Source: MH13 sp042140245
GTDB lineage: Bacteria > Pseudomonadota > Alphaproteobacteria > Rhizobiales > MH13
NCBI RefSeq assembly: GCF_042140245.1
Contig: NZ_CP159483.1
Location: 62,001 to 126,000 of the forward strand
Reading direction: 5' to 3'
Length of the DNA stretch: 64,000 nucleotides
A program made the translations under genes and the position numbers. The notes under the pieces are model-generated. The model worked only from the letters and a program-made list of their open reading frames with translations, did no database searches and was not told the origin of the DNA. Shown in pieces: positions 34,703 to 44,183 of this stretch; the first letter of the stretch is position 1, and each line of letters starts with the position of its first letter.

Positions 34703-34731
34703 ACCATAGTGCCCACCCTATGGGGTGTCAA
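34703..34731 (-). promoter_or_regulatory. sigma70-type promoter of the Fo ATP synthase operon
   Basis: On the minus strand TTGACA (34731-34726) and TATGGT (34708-34703) are separated by 17 bases. It lies in the 230-base smc-atpI gap and points at atpI, about 140 bases upstream of its start. The -35 is perfect and the -10 matches TATAAT at four of six positions. Confidence 0.6.
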
Positions 34732-34792
34732 CCGCGTCAGCGATGCTTACTCACACATCCTAAGATGCTGATATATAGTTCTTTTTACGGCC

Positions 34793-37700
34793 TTAGGCAG
34801 CACTCTCAGCTTCAACCATTGCCTCAGCCTCGGCTAGGGCAACCGAAACGATCTGGCTAACACCGCGTTCTGCCATCGTCACACCGAAGAGACGGTGCAT
34901 ACGGCTCATGGTGATGGGGTTGTGCGTAACAACCAGGAAGCGAGTGGATGTGCGTGATGCCATGGAGTCCAGCAAATCGCAGAAACGCTCCACATTGGCG
35001 TCGTCCAATGGCGCATCAACCTCATCAAGAATACAGATCGGTGCAGGGTTGGACAGGAACACCGCAAAGATCAGCGCCATCGCCGTCAAAGCCTGCTCAC
35101 CGCCCGACAACAGTGTGATCGATTGCGGCTTCTTCCCTGGTGGCTTGGCGATGATATCGAGACCGGCGTCTAATGGGTCATCGGCATCAATCAGGGTCAG
35201 TTCCGCTTCACCACCACCGAAGAGCTTGGTGAAAAGCTCCTGAAACTGCTCGTTCACACGGTCGAAGGCTTCGAGCAGCTTCACGCGGCCTTCACGGTTG
35301 AGGGTCGAAATCGTGCCACGAAGCTTCGTGATGGCCTCAGCCACATCATCACGTTCCAGCGCCAGTGTATCGCGGCGTTCAGCAACCTCTTCAGCTTCTT
35401 GCTCAGCGGCCAGGTTAACCGCACCGAGCCGTTGGCGCGCCTCTTTGAGCTCTGCAAGCTGGCGTTCCAGAACCTCAAGCGCGGGTGGCTGGGTGCCAGG
35501 CTCAAAGCCAGCCATCCCCATCAGCTGATGAGGCGCTGCGTCCACAGCCTCTACAATGCTGGCCTCAAGGGCTGATCGGCGTTCATCGGCAGCTGCTTTG
35601 CGTTCTTCAGCGCGGCCATGGGCCTCACGCGCCGCAAAGTAAGCCTCTTTGATCTCTCGGGCTTTGCCATCAGCCTCTCGCTGCGCTGTTTCCACACGGG
35701 CCAAGGCATCTGTGGCCTTGCTGCGGGCTTCTTCGGCTGTCGCCAGCGTTCCGGCCAAAGCGCGGCGCTTTTCCACCAAGCGGCCCGGCTCACCATCCAG
35801 TTTCTCCAACGTCGCGACAAGGTCAGAGCGCCGTTGCGCCAACGTTTGCGCATGGCTGGCCGCCGCATCAGCGCGGCGCTGCCAAGCTTCAATAGATCGA
35901 GTGGTCGTCTCACGGCGTCGGGTGTGGTCGGCAAGCTCGCGACGCAATTGATCAAGCGCGGCGACAGCCTCATCTCGGGCACGCCGGGCCAAACCTTCAC
36001 TTTCTGATGCCTCAGAAAGCTTGGCTTCCAGCGCTGTCAAAGCACTGGTTGACTGGCTTGCTGTTTCAGCTGCCTTCATCTTCTCTTGAGCTTCACCCAA
36101 AGCCTCACCCAAGCGGGTGATCTCGGCCTGCGCGCTAGAAATCCTAGCACCTTCGCGCTCGGCCTCACGTTCCAGGGCCATCAAGCCGCTTGCGGCCTCA
36201 TCATAGCTCTTGCGGGCGGCCACTTCATCACCGCGATGGGTGTTCCACGCTGCATCCGCTTCTTGCATGGCGGTAAGCGAGGCCATATGGGCCAGCGATA
36301 GTGCGGTCACTTCGCTTTCCAGCGTCTTCAAATCGGTCAAAAGGCCCGACAGCCGGTTGCGCTCGGCCAATTTCACTGCAGCAGCGGACGGCGCATCAGC
36401 TTTGCGCACGAACCCATCCCAGCGCCACACGGTGCCGGCTTTGCTCACCAGTATTTGGCCAGAAGCCAATGAGCCCTGAAGGGCTGCACCCTCACCGTCT
36501 TTCACCAAGCCGATCTGGGCCAAACCGCGCGCCAAAACGGCTGGGGCCTTCACATGATCGCTTAGCGCATCAATGCCATCGGGGAGTTTCGGATCGTCTT
36601 CTTTGGCGCTTACGTCGGTCCAGAACTGCGGCGCTGCTGGATCAGACGCGGCTTCTAGCGCCTCGCCCAGAGCTGCGCCCAACGCGGCCTCAAAACCTGG
36701 CGTAACCTCAATACCATCCATGATGGAGGGAAACAGGTCCGGTGAGGTGCTATGGGTGGTACCAACCAGCTTCTCCAACGCGGCGATCTCGGCTTGAAGC
36801 GTCGAGAGTTGCTTCTCACGCTCTCGCAGTGGTGTTTCAGCCGCAGCAACTGCCGCCAACGCGTTGGTGCGAGCTGTCTCACTGGAAGCGACTTTCTCAC
36901 TCGCGCTGTCGCGCGCTGCCTTCAAAGTCTCAACCTTCGCACGCGTGGCTTCCAGTGCTTCAGCAGCGGAGGTCTTGGCCTGTAATTCGGTCAAAGCGGA
37001 CTGAGCGCGACTATGCTGCGCTTCCACCTGCGCCACCTCGCGGCGGGCCGTTTCCAGGATGCGTGCCTGAGCCTCGCGTTCAGCGCGCGCTTGGGACAGA
37101 GCATCACGCGCTGCATTGCTGGCCGCCAGGGCTTCAGCGAGCGCGGTTTCAGCCGCTTGGGCAGCTGCTTCAGTGGCTGGAACTTGCTTCGTTGATGCAG
37201 CCTCCGCCTCACCGATGACGGCAAGTTCTTTTTCCAGTGCCACCCGCTCAGCGGCGTGATCATCGGAAAGCCCAGCTTCACGAGCGATATCAGCGTCCAA
37301 CGTTGCGAGCTGCGCTCGAGCGCTTTCAAGACGCTCGGCGCTTTGCTTTTCTTCCAGCGCCAATTCATCACGCGCCCGAACAACACGACTAAGCGCAGCA
37401 TTGGCTTCGGCAGCTTTGGTGCGAGCATCCGGCACGCTCGCCGCAGCACTAGCCTGGGCTGTCGATGCGACCAACTGGGCTTCGTCAGCTTTTTGAAGCA
37501 GCTCTTTTGCCTCTCGCAGTGCCTGCGCGGCATCGTTGGCTGCTTGATTGGCCGCAGCCCATTTTAACGCAAACACACCAGCCTCAGCCGTTCGCGTTTT
37601 GGCAGCGACATCGCGGAACCGTGCGGCCTGACGCGCCTGACGGCGAAGCACATCGAGCTGGCGGTCCAGCTCACCGACCACGTCATCAAGCCGCTCAATG

Positions 37701-38269
37701 TTGGCTTCGGCAGCTTTGAGGCGTAGTTCGGCCTCATGGCGGCGCGTGTGCAAGCCAGAGATACCGGCAGCCTCTTCCAGAAGCGCCCGGCGCTGCACGG
37801 GCTTGGCGGAAATGATCTCACCAATCTGACCCTGGCGCACCATGGACGGCGAGCGGGCGCCCGATGCGGCATCCGCAAACATGAGCTGGACGTCTCGCGC
37901 GCGGGCCTCACGACCGTTCACCCGGTAATTGGAGCCTTTTTCGCGCTCGATCTTCCGTGAGACTTCAAGATTTTCATGTTCGTTGAAAGCTGCTGGCGCG
38001 CGGCGCATGGCGTTGTCGAGGAACAGCTTCACTTCAGCGCTGTTGCGCGCCGGTCGCTTGCCAGAACCGGAGAAGATGACCTCTTCCATGCCGCTGGCAC
38101 GCATGGCCTTGTAAGAGCTTTCGCCCATCACCCAGCGCATGGCTTCAACAAGATTGGACTTGCCACAGCCATTGGGGCCGACAACGCCGGTCAGCCCGTC
38201 TTCAATGATAAGATCGGTGGGCTCAACAAAGGTTTTGAACCCAGCAATACGGAGCTTAGTGAACTTCAT
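34793..38269 (-). CDS. smc: chromosome segregation protein SMC
   Basis: Structural maintenance of chromosomes ATPase that, with ScpA and ScpB, compacts and segregates the chromosome. N-terminal head: MKFTKLRIAGFKTFVEP and Walker A GPNGCGKS (31-38), then VFSGSGKRPARNSAEV. Long Ala/Glu-rich coiled coils flank a hinge region at about residues 510-640 (TSPDLFPSIMDGIEVTPGF). C-terminal head: signature LLSGGEQALTAMAL (near 1050) and Walker B ICILDEVDAPLDDAN. From ATG 38269 it is 1158 residues, the family length. An upstream GTG at 38305 is less likely. Confidence 0.96.
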   Translation of the reverse strand: MKFTKLRIAGFKTFVEPTDLIIEDGLTGVVGPNGCGKSNLVEAMRWVMGESSYKAMRASGMEEVIFSGSGKRPARNSAEVKLFLDNAMRRAPAAFNEHENLEVSRKIEREKGSNYRVNGREARARDVQLMFADAASGARSPSMVRQGQIGEIISAKPVQRRALLEEAAGISGLHTRRHEAELRLKAAEANIERLDDVVGELDRQLDVLRRQARQAARFRDVAAKTRTAEAGVFALKWAAANQAANDAAQALREAKELLQKADEAQLVASTAQASAAASVPDARTKAAEANAALSRVVRARDELALEEKQSAERLESARAQLATLDADIAREAGLSDDHAAERVALEKELAVIGEAEAASTKQVPATEAAAQAAETALAEALAASNAARDALSQARAEREAQARILETARREVAQVEAQHSRAQSALTELQAKTSAAEALEATRAKVETLKAARDSASEKVASSETARTNALAAVAAAETPLREREKQLSTLQAEIAALEKLVGTTHSTSPDLFPSIMDGIEVTPGFEAALGAALGEALEAASDPAAPQFWTDVSAKEDDPKLPDGIDALSDHVKAPAVLARGLAQIGLVKDGEGAALQGSLASGQILVSKAGTVWRWDGFVRKADAPSAAAVKLAERNRLSGLLTDLKTLESEVTALSLAHMASLTAMQEADAAWNTHRGDEVAARKSYDEAASGLMALEREAEREGARISSAQAEITRLGEALGEAQEKMKAAETASQSTSALTALEAKLSEASESEGLARRARDEAVAALDQLRRELADHTRRRETTTRSIEAWQRRADAAASHAQTLAQRRSDLVATLEKLDGEPGRLVEKRRALAGTLATAEEARSKATDALARVETAQREADGKAREIKEAYFAAREAHGRAEERKAAADERRSALEASIVEAVDAAPHQLMGMAGFEPGTQPPALEVLERQLAELKEARQRLGAVNLAAEQEAEEVAERRDTLALERDDVAEAITKLRGTISTLNREGRVKLLEAFDRVNEQFQELFTKLFGGGEAELTLIDADDPLDAGLDIIAKPPGKKPQSITLLSGGEQALTAMALIFAVFLSNPAPICILDEVDAPLDDANVERFCDLLDSMASRTSTRFLVVTHNPITMSRMHRLFGVTMAERGVSQIVSVALAEAEAMVEAESAA

Positions 38270-38332
38270 GGGCGGGCGCCGCCCTGCGATACGCGCGCCT
38301 GCCACCTTTTGGCAGCAAGGCGCATTCCACCG

Positions 38333-39034
38333 CTAACTGATGAGCGGGTCGATGATCTCGGCGTACTCTTCTGGACTACGGGCACCGGGGAATCTCGCAC
38401 CATTGATAAAGATCGTCGGTGTGGAGGCAACGCCGAACTCTTCCGCGCCACGCTCTGCACCAGCGACTATAGCCGTTTCCAGATCGCGATTCGTCAAGCA
38501 GGCATTGAAGGTCTCTTGGGTATAACCGGCCTGGGCAACGATAGAAAACAGTGCATCGGCGGGATTTGCCGCCGTCGCCCACTCGCGCTGACGTTCAAAG
38601 AGAATGTCGACAACGTCATGGTAGAGCGCGTCATCGGCACAGCGTGCCAGCATAGACGCTGCACGGGCACGGGCATCCAACGGGAACTCGCGGAAAATGT
38701 AATAGACGTTTCCAGCGTCGATATAGTCGGCCTTGATCGAGGGCAGAGAGGCTGTATGGAAGCGCGCACAATGCGGGCATGTCATCGAGGAATAGTCGAC
38801 CATCACCACCGGTGCTTCGGGGTCACCAAGACCAATGTCTGGCAGACCATCGGTTGCGGTCATCAAAGCATCGAGATCAACAGAGCCGTCTCCACCCGAC
38901 GGTGTGCTGCGGCCAGAGGCGCCAGCAGAGCCATCGGCACTATCGTTACACGCGGCCAGAACGCCACCAGCCACTGTTAGAAGTGCGGAGTTCTTCAGAA
39001 GCGTGCGGCGGTCGGTTTTGAGGCGATTGATCAT
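38333..39034 (-). CDS. DsbA-family thiol oxidoreductase, predicted lipoprotein
   Basis: Thioredoxin-fold disulfide oxidoreductase of 233 residues with the active site CPHC (in YSSMTCPHCARFHT) and the cis-proline loop VASTPTIFING. The N-terminus combines a twin-arginine-like sequence (DRRTLLKN), a hydrophobic core, and a lipobox LAAC at about residues 26-29. It is therefore probably an exported lipoprotein, possibly through Tat. A low-complexity Ser/Gly linker follows. It lies between smc and the DUF721 gene; this neighbourhood is conserved in rhizobia. Confidence 0.9.
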   Translation of the reverse strand: MINRLKTDRRTLLKNSALLTVAGGVLAACNDSADGSAGASGRSTPSGGDGSVDLDALMTATDGLPDIGLGDPEAPVVMVDYSSMTCPHCARFHTASLPSIKADYIDAGNVYYIFREFPLDARARAASMLARCADDALYHDVVDILFERQREWATAANPADALFSIVAQAGYTQETFNACLTNRDLETAIVAGAERGAEEFGVASTPTIFINGARFPGARSPEEYAEIIDPLIS

Positions 39035-39168
39035 CGTGGGGCCCTTATGCGGATCATCGGTTGGGTTGGCTCTTACGGTGTTCTACCGCAGCGCGACAAG
39101 TCATGATCCGCCGTGACAGCCATCCATGGCCAAAAAGGGGCATCACAATCGCGTGGGCATTGACGTCT

Positions 39169-39762
39169 TTAACGGCGCTTGCGGTTAGCGGCGATGACCG
39201 AAGCACCAAGACTTTGTAAAGCTGCGCGCAGAGCCGGGTTTTCGACGCGCGCGGTTGCCTCGCTTACAGCGCTCCTTTCTTCAGCCGATGGCAACCGAGG
39301 TTGCTGCATAGGCTTGGGAGGTGATGTGGGCGCCAATGATGCCTTGGCGGTCACGCGCAACTTGCTCACGGCCTGGTAGCCGAAAAAGCCGTTGATGCGT
39401 TCCAGTATTAAGACTTGTCCGTAGTCGAGGTCGATTTGGATAGACGGATCAGCTCGCACCTCAAGCACGGCTCCATCATCACCCGTCTTTTTATGGCGCG
39501 AGCGCGATTTGGGTTGAGCTTTCATCTGAACTGGCATGCAAAGCCCTGCCAAACGCTCACCCACAATCTCTGGCCAAGCCGCCAAAAGGGCAGGAGAGAC
39601 AAACTGTTTGCCACGTTGTCCTTGTTGCAGTGGGTGCAAAAGAGCGTCCACTTCCACGCCAATAGCCTTGGCGCTGGTCGGCACAGCAGCCTTGGTGCTG
39701 ACTTGATGCCCAAGCAGTTGGCCTCGCACATTTTGCGCGGCAGTTGGGCGTGCGCCCTTCAT
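39169..39762 (-). CDS. DUF721 domain protein (DciA-like)
   Basis: This 197-residue protein starts at ATG 39762, supported by AAAGGG about five bases upstream; an in-frame TTG at 39786 is the alternative. The DUF721 region has FVSPALLAAWPEIVGERLAGLCMPV and LEVRADPSIQIDLDYGQVLILERINGFFGYQAVSKLRV. DUF721 proteins include DciA, which loads replicative helicase in bacteria without DnaC, but many alphaproteobacterial members are untested. It has basic N- and C-terminal tails. Confidence 0.86.
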   Translation of the reverse strand: MKGARPTAAQNVRGQLLGHQVSTKAAVPTSAKAIGVEVDALLHPLQQGQRGKQFVSPALLAAWPEIVGERLAGLCMPVQMKAQPKSRSRHKKTGDDGAVLEVRADPSIQIDLDYGQVLILERINGFFGYQAVSKLRVTAKASLAPTSPPKPMQQPRLPSAEERSAVSEATARVENPALRAALQSLGASVIAANRKRR

Positions 39763-39850
39763 GTTCGCCCTTTCATCTTTATCCAATCCCTGCTAGCGCC
39801 GGGCCCTTCCTGAAAAGACTTCCCACGACAACTGCTGGAGCGTTCCCCTC

Positions 39851-40537
39851 GTGTACGAGCTAATCATCTTCGACTGTGATGGTGTTCTGATCAACTCAGA
39901 AATGATTGCGGCACGCGTGGAAGCTGCCGCTTACAAACGCGAAGGCTTTGAAATGGAGCCGCTGGGCTTTGCCGAACATTTTGCAGGCATGACCCACCAT
40001 GCGATCCAAGAAGCTATTGAGGAAGAGCTGGAGCGTAAGCTTGACGCAGACTTTCAGGAAAAACTTTCTGAGGCTTTTTTGGAACTCGCCGATACTCAAA
40101 TGACAGCGGTACCTGGCGTGGAAGAAATGCTGGATATGGTGGAAGGCCCGCGCTGCATTTGCTCGAACTCAGCCTCCGACTATCTGCAGCGCTATCTGAG
40201 CGATGTCGGGCTTTTTGAACGCTTTGCACCCCACATCTTTTCTGCTGGGGAGGTGGGCAACAAGGCATCTAAGCCAGACCCGAACGTGTTTCAGGTTGCT
40301 GCGCAAACCTTCAATGTTGATCCCAAAGCCTGTTTGGTTGTTGAGGATTCCGCTTCAGGCGTGAAAGCAGCCGTGGCAGCCGGAATGACTGTTATCGGCT
40401 TTGTTGGTGGTGACCACACATGGCCCGGCCACGCTGAGGTTTTGATGCAAGCCGGGGCATTGACCACCGTGAACCGTCACGCTGATTTGGCTGAAACGAT
40501 CCAGGCGCTCGCCGCTTGGGAGGGCGAAGCGCTTTAG
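39851..40537 (+). CDS. HAD superfamily hydrolase (phosphoglycolate phosphatase/beta-phosphoglucomutase-like)
   Basis: HAD family IA phosphatase of 228 residues. Motif I is FDCDGVLINSE (8-18) with the nucleophile and acid Asp; motif II is CSNSAS; motif III Lys is in NKASKPDPNVF; motif IV is VVEDSASGVKAAVAAGM. A small helical cap lies between motifs I and II. The start is GTG 39851, with GGAG 11 bases upstream. The substrate is unknown. Its stop overlaps the convergent lipoprotein stop by four bases. Confidence 0.9.
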   Translation: MYELIIFDCDGVLINSEMIAARVEAAAYKREGFEMEPLGFAEHFAGMTHHAIQEAIEEELERKLDADFQEKLSEAFLELADTQMTAVPGVEEMLDMVEGPRCICSNSASDYLQRYLSDVGLFERFAPHIFSAGEVGNKASKPDPNVFQVAAQTFNVDPKACLVVEDSASGVKAAVAAGMTVIGFVGGDHTWPGHAEVLMQAGALTTVNRHADLAETIQALAAWEGEAL

Positions 40538-41139
40538 CTTCCCGCCTCGTCAAAGCCGATGATCACCTGATAGTCAGCCTGGCGCTGCGGCGCTGGTACA
40601 AAGAAAGCGCGGTTGACCAGCGTAAAGGTGGCTGAGACTTCCGTAGGCTCGATAATCGCCTGCGTGCGCACGACTTCGCTGGAAATCACCTCATCGGTAA
40701 TCGTGTTGAAGACGACGATGCGAACCGGCAGATCCAGCGTCGCAGGAGCGCCTTGCGGGCCGATGATGGAACGCCCAGCAATCCCTATGGTTAGGCCAAA
40801 CTGCCCAGCACCTGGGGTGCATTCCACAACCGTCTGCAAAATCTGACTTTGGTAGCGCACATTGCTCGCCGTGCGTTCCTCACCAGCATAAAGCCGCAGT
40901 GTCTCCGTGCCATCGCGAACCACGATAGACGGGCAAAGCTGATCGGCGCGCAATTGCTCAACCGGCACACCGCCAAAACTTGTTGCTGTGGTGGGGCGAA
41001 CTTGCGCCTGTTGGTTTCCACCGCCCATAAGGCCCGTCAAACCATCCATGCCCCCACTGCAAGCAGAAAGAGCCAAAGCAACGCCCAGAACTGATGCACT
41101 GCGCACTAAAGATCGATTGGATTTGGTCAAAAAACGCAT
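40534..41139 (-). CDS. predicted outer-membrane or periplasmic lipoprotein, conserved hypothetical
   Basis: A 201-residue protein from ATG 41139. The signal peptide MRFLTKSNRSLVRSASVLGVALALSAC ends in the lipobox LSAC, so Cys27 should be lipidated. The mature part has a Gly-rich start (GGMDGLTGLMGGG) and a beta-rich domain (GTETLRLYAGEERTASNVRYQSQILQTVVEC). The frame is open to 41406, but that extension is not protein-like. I do not recognise a named family. It is divergent from ubiA (135 bases). Confidence 0.78.
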   Translation of the reverse strand: MRFLTKSNRSLVRSASVLGVALALSACSGGMDGLTGLMGGGNQQAQVRPTTATSFGGVPVEQLRADQLCPSIVVRDGTETLRLYAGEERTASNVRYQSQILQTVVECTPGAGQFGLTIGIAGRSIIGPQGAPATLDLPVRIVVFNTITDEVISSEVVRTQAIIEPTEVSATFTLVNRAFFVPAPQRQADYQVIIGFDEAGS

Positions 41140-41274
41140 CACGCTATCACCGCATACATAACCACAAGCCGCACTCGTTACGCGTGGTTGCGGCTGTTTA
41201 GCAAGTTGCACTCGCCTTGGCGAGGGGATAGCTGTGAAGCCTTTGACCGCCTTGCCCATGGTGAATGCCCGCGC

Positions 41275-42207
41275 ATGACCGCTCCCAACGACTTTGCCCC
41301 GATCACACCAGATGCGATTAAGCATCATTGGTCGCTGCGCCTCTTGCCCAGCTGGGCGCGGCCCTATGGGCGGCTGATGCGGCTGGAACGCCCAGTGGGC
41401 TGGCAACTCTTGCTGTGGCCCTGCGTGTTTTCGTCACTGCTCGCATCCATTGCTTTGGAAAACTCGGTTCAATGGTTGCATTTGATCCTGTTTACGCTTG
41501 GCGCAATCATCATGCGCGGGGCGGGTTGTACGCTGAACGATATCGCCGACCAGGATATCGACGCCAAGGTCGGCCGAACGGCTGAACGTCCTATTCCCTC
41601 TGGTGAGGTGAGCGCACGCAATGCCGCATTTTTTCTGGTGATGTTGCTGGCCGCTGGCTTCCTTATCCTCATCACCTTCAATCTTTTCACGATCGGCGTT
41701 GGCATCGCATCCCTTGTGCTCGTTGGCTTTTACCCCTTCGCTAAGCGGGTGACGAACTGGCCACAGGCGGTACTTGGGCTGGTTTTTTCTTGGGGCGCCT
41801 TGGTCGGCTGGGCGGCTCAAACGCAAAGCCTCGACCCACCAATGGCGGCGCTTTATCTCGCGTGCGTGATCTGGATCATCGGCTACGACACGATCTACGC
41901 CTTTCAGGATTTGGAGGATGACGCCCTGGCGGGTGTCGGATCCTCCGCCCAAGCGCTGGGTAACAACGCACCACCGTTTATCGCGCTCTGCTATGCGCTG
42001 ACGGTGGCATTGATCGGCTACGCCATGCTGGCTGTTGGTGCGGGGTTCACAGCTTTTTTCGGCCTTGGCTTCGCCGCTGCTCAGATGGCCTGGCAAGTGG
42101 TGACGCTCGATCTCAACGACAAAGAAGGTTGCCTGACGCGGTTTAAGTCCAATACCTTTGTTGGCGTGTTGATTTCGGCCGGACTGCTTTTGGACGTGCT
42201 GTTTTAA
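41275..42207 (+). CDS. ubiA: 4-hydroxybenzoate polyprenyltransferase
   Basis: Integral membrane prenyltransferase that attaches the polyprenyl chain to 4-hydroxybenzoate in ubiquinone synthesis. Both aspartate motifs are clear: NDIADQDIDAKVGRTAERP and YAFQDLEDDALAGVGSSA. Several membrane helices surround them. From ATG 41275 it is 310 residues, normal length; an ATG at 41188 is open but the extra residues are not family-like. It uses the product of the polyprenyl synthase at 10492. Its TAA overlaps the stop of the convergent DUF6101 gene by four bases. Confidence 0.95.
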   Translation: MTAPNDFAPITPDAIKHHWSLRLLPSWARPYGRLMRLERPVGWQLLLWPCVFSSLLASIALENSVQWLHLILFTLGAIIMRGAGCTLNDIADQDIDAKVGRTAERPIPSGEVSARNAAFFLVMLLAAGFLILITFNLFTIGVGIASLVLVGFYPFAKRVTNWPQAVLGLVFSWGALVGWAAQTQSLDPPMAALYLACVIWIIGYDTIYAFQDLEDDALAGVGSSAQALGNNAPPFIALCYALTVALIGYAMLAVGAGFTAFFGLGFAAAQMAWQVVTLDLNDKEGCLTRFKSNTFVGVLISAGLLLDVLF

Positions 42208-42734
42208 CGGCGACCGCGACGCTTGGAGTAGCGTGGACGACGGCGCGTCAGCGTGTTGGTGCGGCGCGGCTGGGTGGAACGCAAAACAACTGCACCCAAC
42301 ATCGCGCGCACCACGCTGTCTTCCCCGTGAGGTTCACTGAGAAGCAACGGAACCGAGAGCTTGTCTGCCCACGAGCGCCAAACCGCCACCGCATCATCAA
42401 GCGGCAAATCGCTTTCCAAAATGATAGCGTAGGCTGGATCATCATGGCGCAGAACGACGCTTACCGTCGTGTCATCACCGGAAACAGTGAGTTGCGCAGC
42501 CACGCCATTGTACGCATTCAACGGAATGCGCTGGAGGATCATTGCTGCACCAAGCCGTGCGGTGACAACGACACTGCGATCGCCCATATCCAAGCGACCG
42601 CGCTGCGGCATGGAGGAACGCAATGGCACGGCATCGCGGCATCCATCAACCCGAAGATCGGGTGCAAACTCAAAAGGGGCACCATCAGGGCGGATGGTCT
42701 GCCCGTTGGCCGAGCGGTTTGTCCTTACCGACAT
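42204..42734 (-). CDS. DUF6101 family protein
   Basis: This 176-residue protein has an N-terminal NRSANGQTIRPDGAPFEFAPDLRVDGCRDAV and a central beta-rich domain (RSVVVTARLGAAMILQRIPLNAYNGVA), and ends in a very basic tail (RRRPRYSKRRGRR). I recognise it as the DUF6101 type found next to ubiA in Hyphomicrobiales. The basic tail may bind nucleic acid, but that is a guess. It is divergent from the IMPase-family gene across 273 bases. Confidence 0.8.
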   Translation of the reverse strand: MSVRTNRSANGQTIRPDGAPFEFAPDLRVDGCRDAVPLRSSMPQRGRLDMGDRSVVVTARLGAAMILQRIPLNAYNGVAAQLTVSGDDTTVSVVLRHDDPAYAIILESDLPLDDAVAVWRSWADKLSVPLLLSEPHGEDSVVRAMLGAVVLRSTQPRRTNTLTRRRPRYSKRRGRR

Positions 42735-43007
42735 GATGATGCCTTTCGCCTTCCTGTTGGCCTGATCACCAGGCCTGAAACTGATGCCGACGGTTGCTCC
42801 GTCTGACGGCCCAAATGGGCTGCCCGTTTTGGGCTATGGCGAAGGTATAGCGCAGCGCCGTTGGAGCAGGCTTAAGTAACGAGGTAAAAAAAGTGTGCGT
42901 TGCGAAAGGGTTAGCGAATGGCAAACAGCTTTGCCCCAATTCACCTTGATTGGGCACTGTGATCAGCTACATCACTGCAACAGTCTTTTCTTTAGCCAAG
43001 CGTACTC

Positions 43008-43799
43008 ATGACAGAAGCCTCAACTGACCCGACATTGCCGCCTATTAGCGTTATCTGCGATGCGGCGCGCGAGGCCGGTGAGATCGCTCTGCGATACTAT
43101 GGCAAGAGCCCTAAAACGTGGACCAAGCCTGGCAATTCGCCGGTCACCGAGGCGGACCTAGCAATCGACACGATGCTGCACACAGAGCTGCGCAAAGCCT
43201 TCCCAGGTTTTGGATGGCTGTCGGAAGAGATTGAGGATGATGGCTCACGTCTTTCTGGTGCACCAACTTTTATTGTTGACCCGATCGACGGTACGCGCGG
43301 TTTCATGGCCGGCAGCGATGATTGGGCGGTTTCCATTGCACTCATCGATCAGGGCGAACCGGTTCAGGGGGTCCTGTTTAATCCGGCACTTGGCGAGTTG
43401 ATGGTGGCTGAGGCGGGCAAAGGAGCCCACTTCGAGAACGCCAAGGGCGATTCCGCGACGCTTTCGCCAACGAAGAAAGATCGCCTGGAGGATGCATTGC
43501 TCGCATTTCCGGGACCCAGCAAGACCTCCCACGTGTTTCGTAAGCACCCAAAAATTGCCTCTTTGGCCCTGCGTATCGCGCAGGTGGGTCAAGGTAAGTT
43601 GGATGGCTGCGTTGCAAGCCCCAATGCCAAACACTGGGACATTGCCGCTGCCGACATCATTGTGCGGGAGGCTGGGCTCAACCTCTTGCATGCCGATGGC
43701 GCGACCCCAAATTACAATGGCGCGTCAATCACCCACCCTGCCCTTGTGTGCGGGACACGAGCAATGTGCGATGCGTTGCAAGGCATGCTGCCCCGTTAG
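43008..43799 (+). CDS. inositol monophosphatase family protein (CysQ-like)
   Basis: Mg-dependent, lithium-sensitive phosphatase fold of 263 residues. The metal site is visible as WLSEE and DPIDGTRGFMAG, with the C-terminal HWDIAAADIIVREAG. Candidate substrates are 3'-phosphoadenosine 5'-phosphate (CysQ role) or inositol phosphate; DPIDGTRGF is commoner in the CysQ group. It is the first gene of a run leading to DUF4170 and the lipid A genes, which is a conserved order in rhizobia. Confidence 0.9.
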   Translation: MTEASTDPTLPPISVICDAAREAGEIALRYYGKSPKTWTKPGNSPVTEADLAIDTMLHTELRKAFPGFGWLSEEIEDDGSRLSGAPTFIVDPIDGTRGFMAGSDDWAVSIALIDQGEPVQGVLFNPALGELMVAEAGKGAHFENAKGDSATLSPTKKDRLEDALLAFPGPSKTSHVFRKHPKIASLALRIAQVGQGKLDGCVASPNAKHWDIAAADIIVREAGLNLLHADGATPNYNGASITHPALVCGTRAMCDALQGMLPR

Positions 43800-43831
43800 C
43801 GCTTAGACAACGATCCTTGAGCAGCCGTTGC

Positions 43832-43859
43832 TTGACGGGGCAGTGCGGTCAGGTAAGAA
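43832..43859 (+). promoter_or_regulatory. possible promoter for the DUF4170-lipid A gene run
   Basis: TTGACG (43832-43837) and TAAGAA (43854-43859) are 16 bases apart in the 102-base gap between the IMPase gene and DUF4170. Match quality is moderate and read-through from upstream is equally possible. Confidence 0.3.
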
Positions 43860-43901
43860 CGCCATGTTTCCCACCCATCATACGATAGAGGATTAGGCGC
43901 G

Positions 43902-44156
43902 ATGAGCGGCACACCGGACGACTCCAAGCCACAATTGCTGCATCTGGTATTTGGGGGCGAGGTTGAATTGCCCGACTCGCACACCTTTATCGATGTCGAC
44001 AATTTGGACATTGTTGGCATCTATCCAAGCAATGCCGAGGCCGAAACGGCCTGGCGTGGCAAAGCACAAGCCACCGTCGACAATGCCAATATGCGCTACT
44101 TTGTGGTGCATATGCACCGCCTTTTAGAGCCGGGCGACGACGATCCTGAAGCGTAA
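43902..44156 (+). CDS. DUF4170 family protein
   Basis: This 84-residue soluble protein reads LLHLVFGGEVELPDSHTFIDVDNLDIVGIYPSNAEA with a later MRYFVVHMHRLLEP. This is the DUF4170 pattern found upstream of the DUF374 acyltransferase and waaA in alphaproteobacteria. The function is unknown; its fixed position suggests some role in lipid A or Kdo synthesis, which is inference only. It is followed after 27 bases by the DUF374 gene. Confidence 0.87.
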   Translation: MSGTPDDSKPQLLHLVFGGEVELPDSHTFIDVDNLDIVGIYPSNAEAETAWRGKAQATVDNANMRYFVVHMHRLLEPGDDDPEA

Positions 44157-44183
44157 GACGAGCGCACGGCGTGTGAGCCTGTC

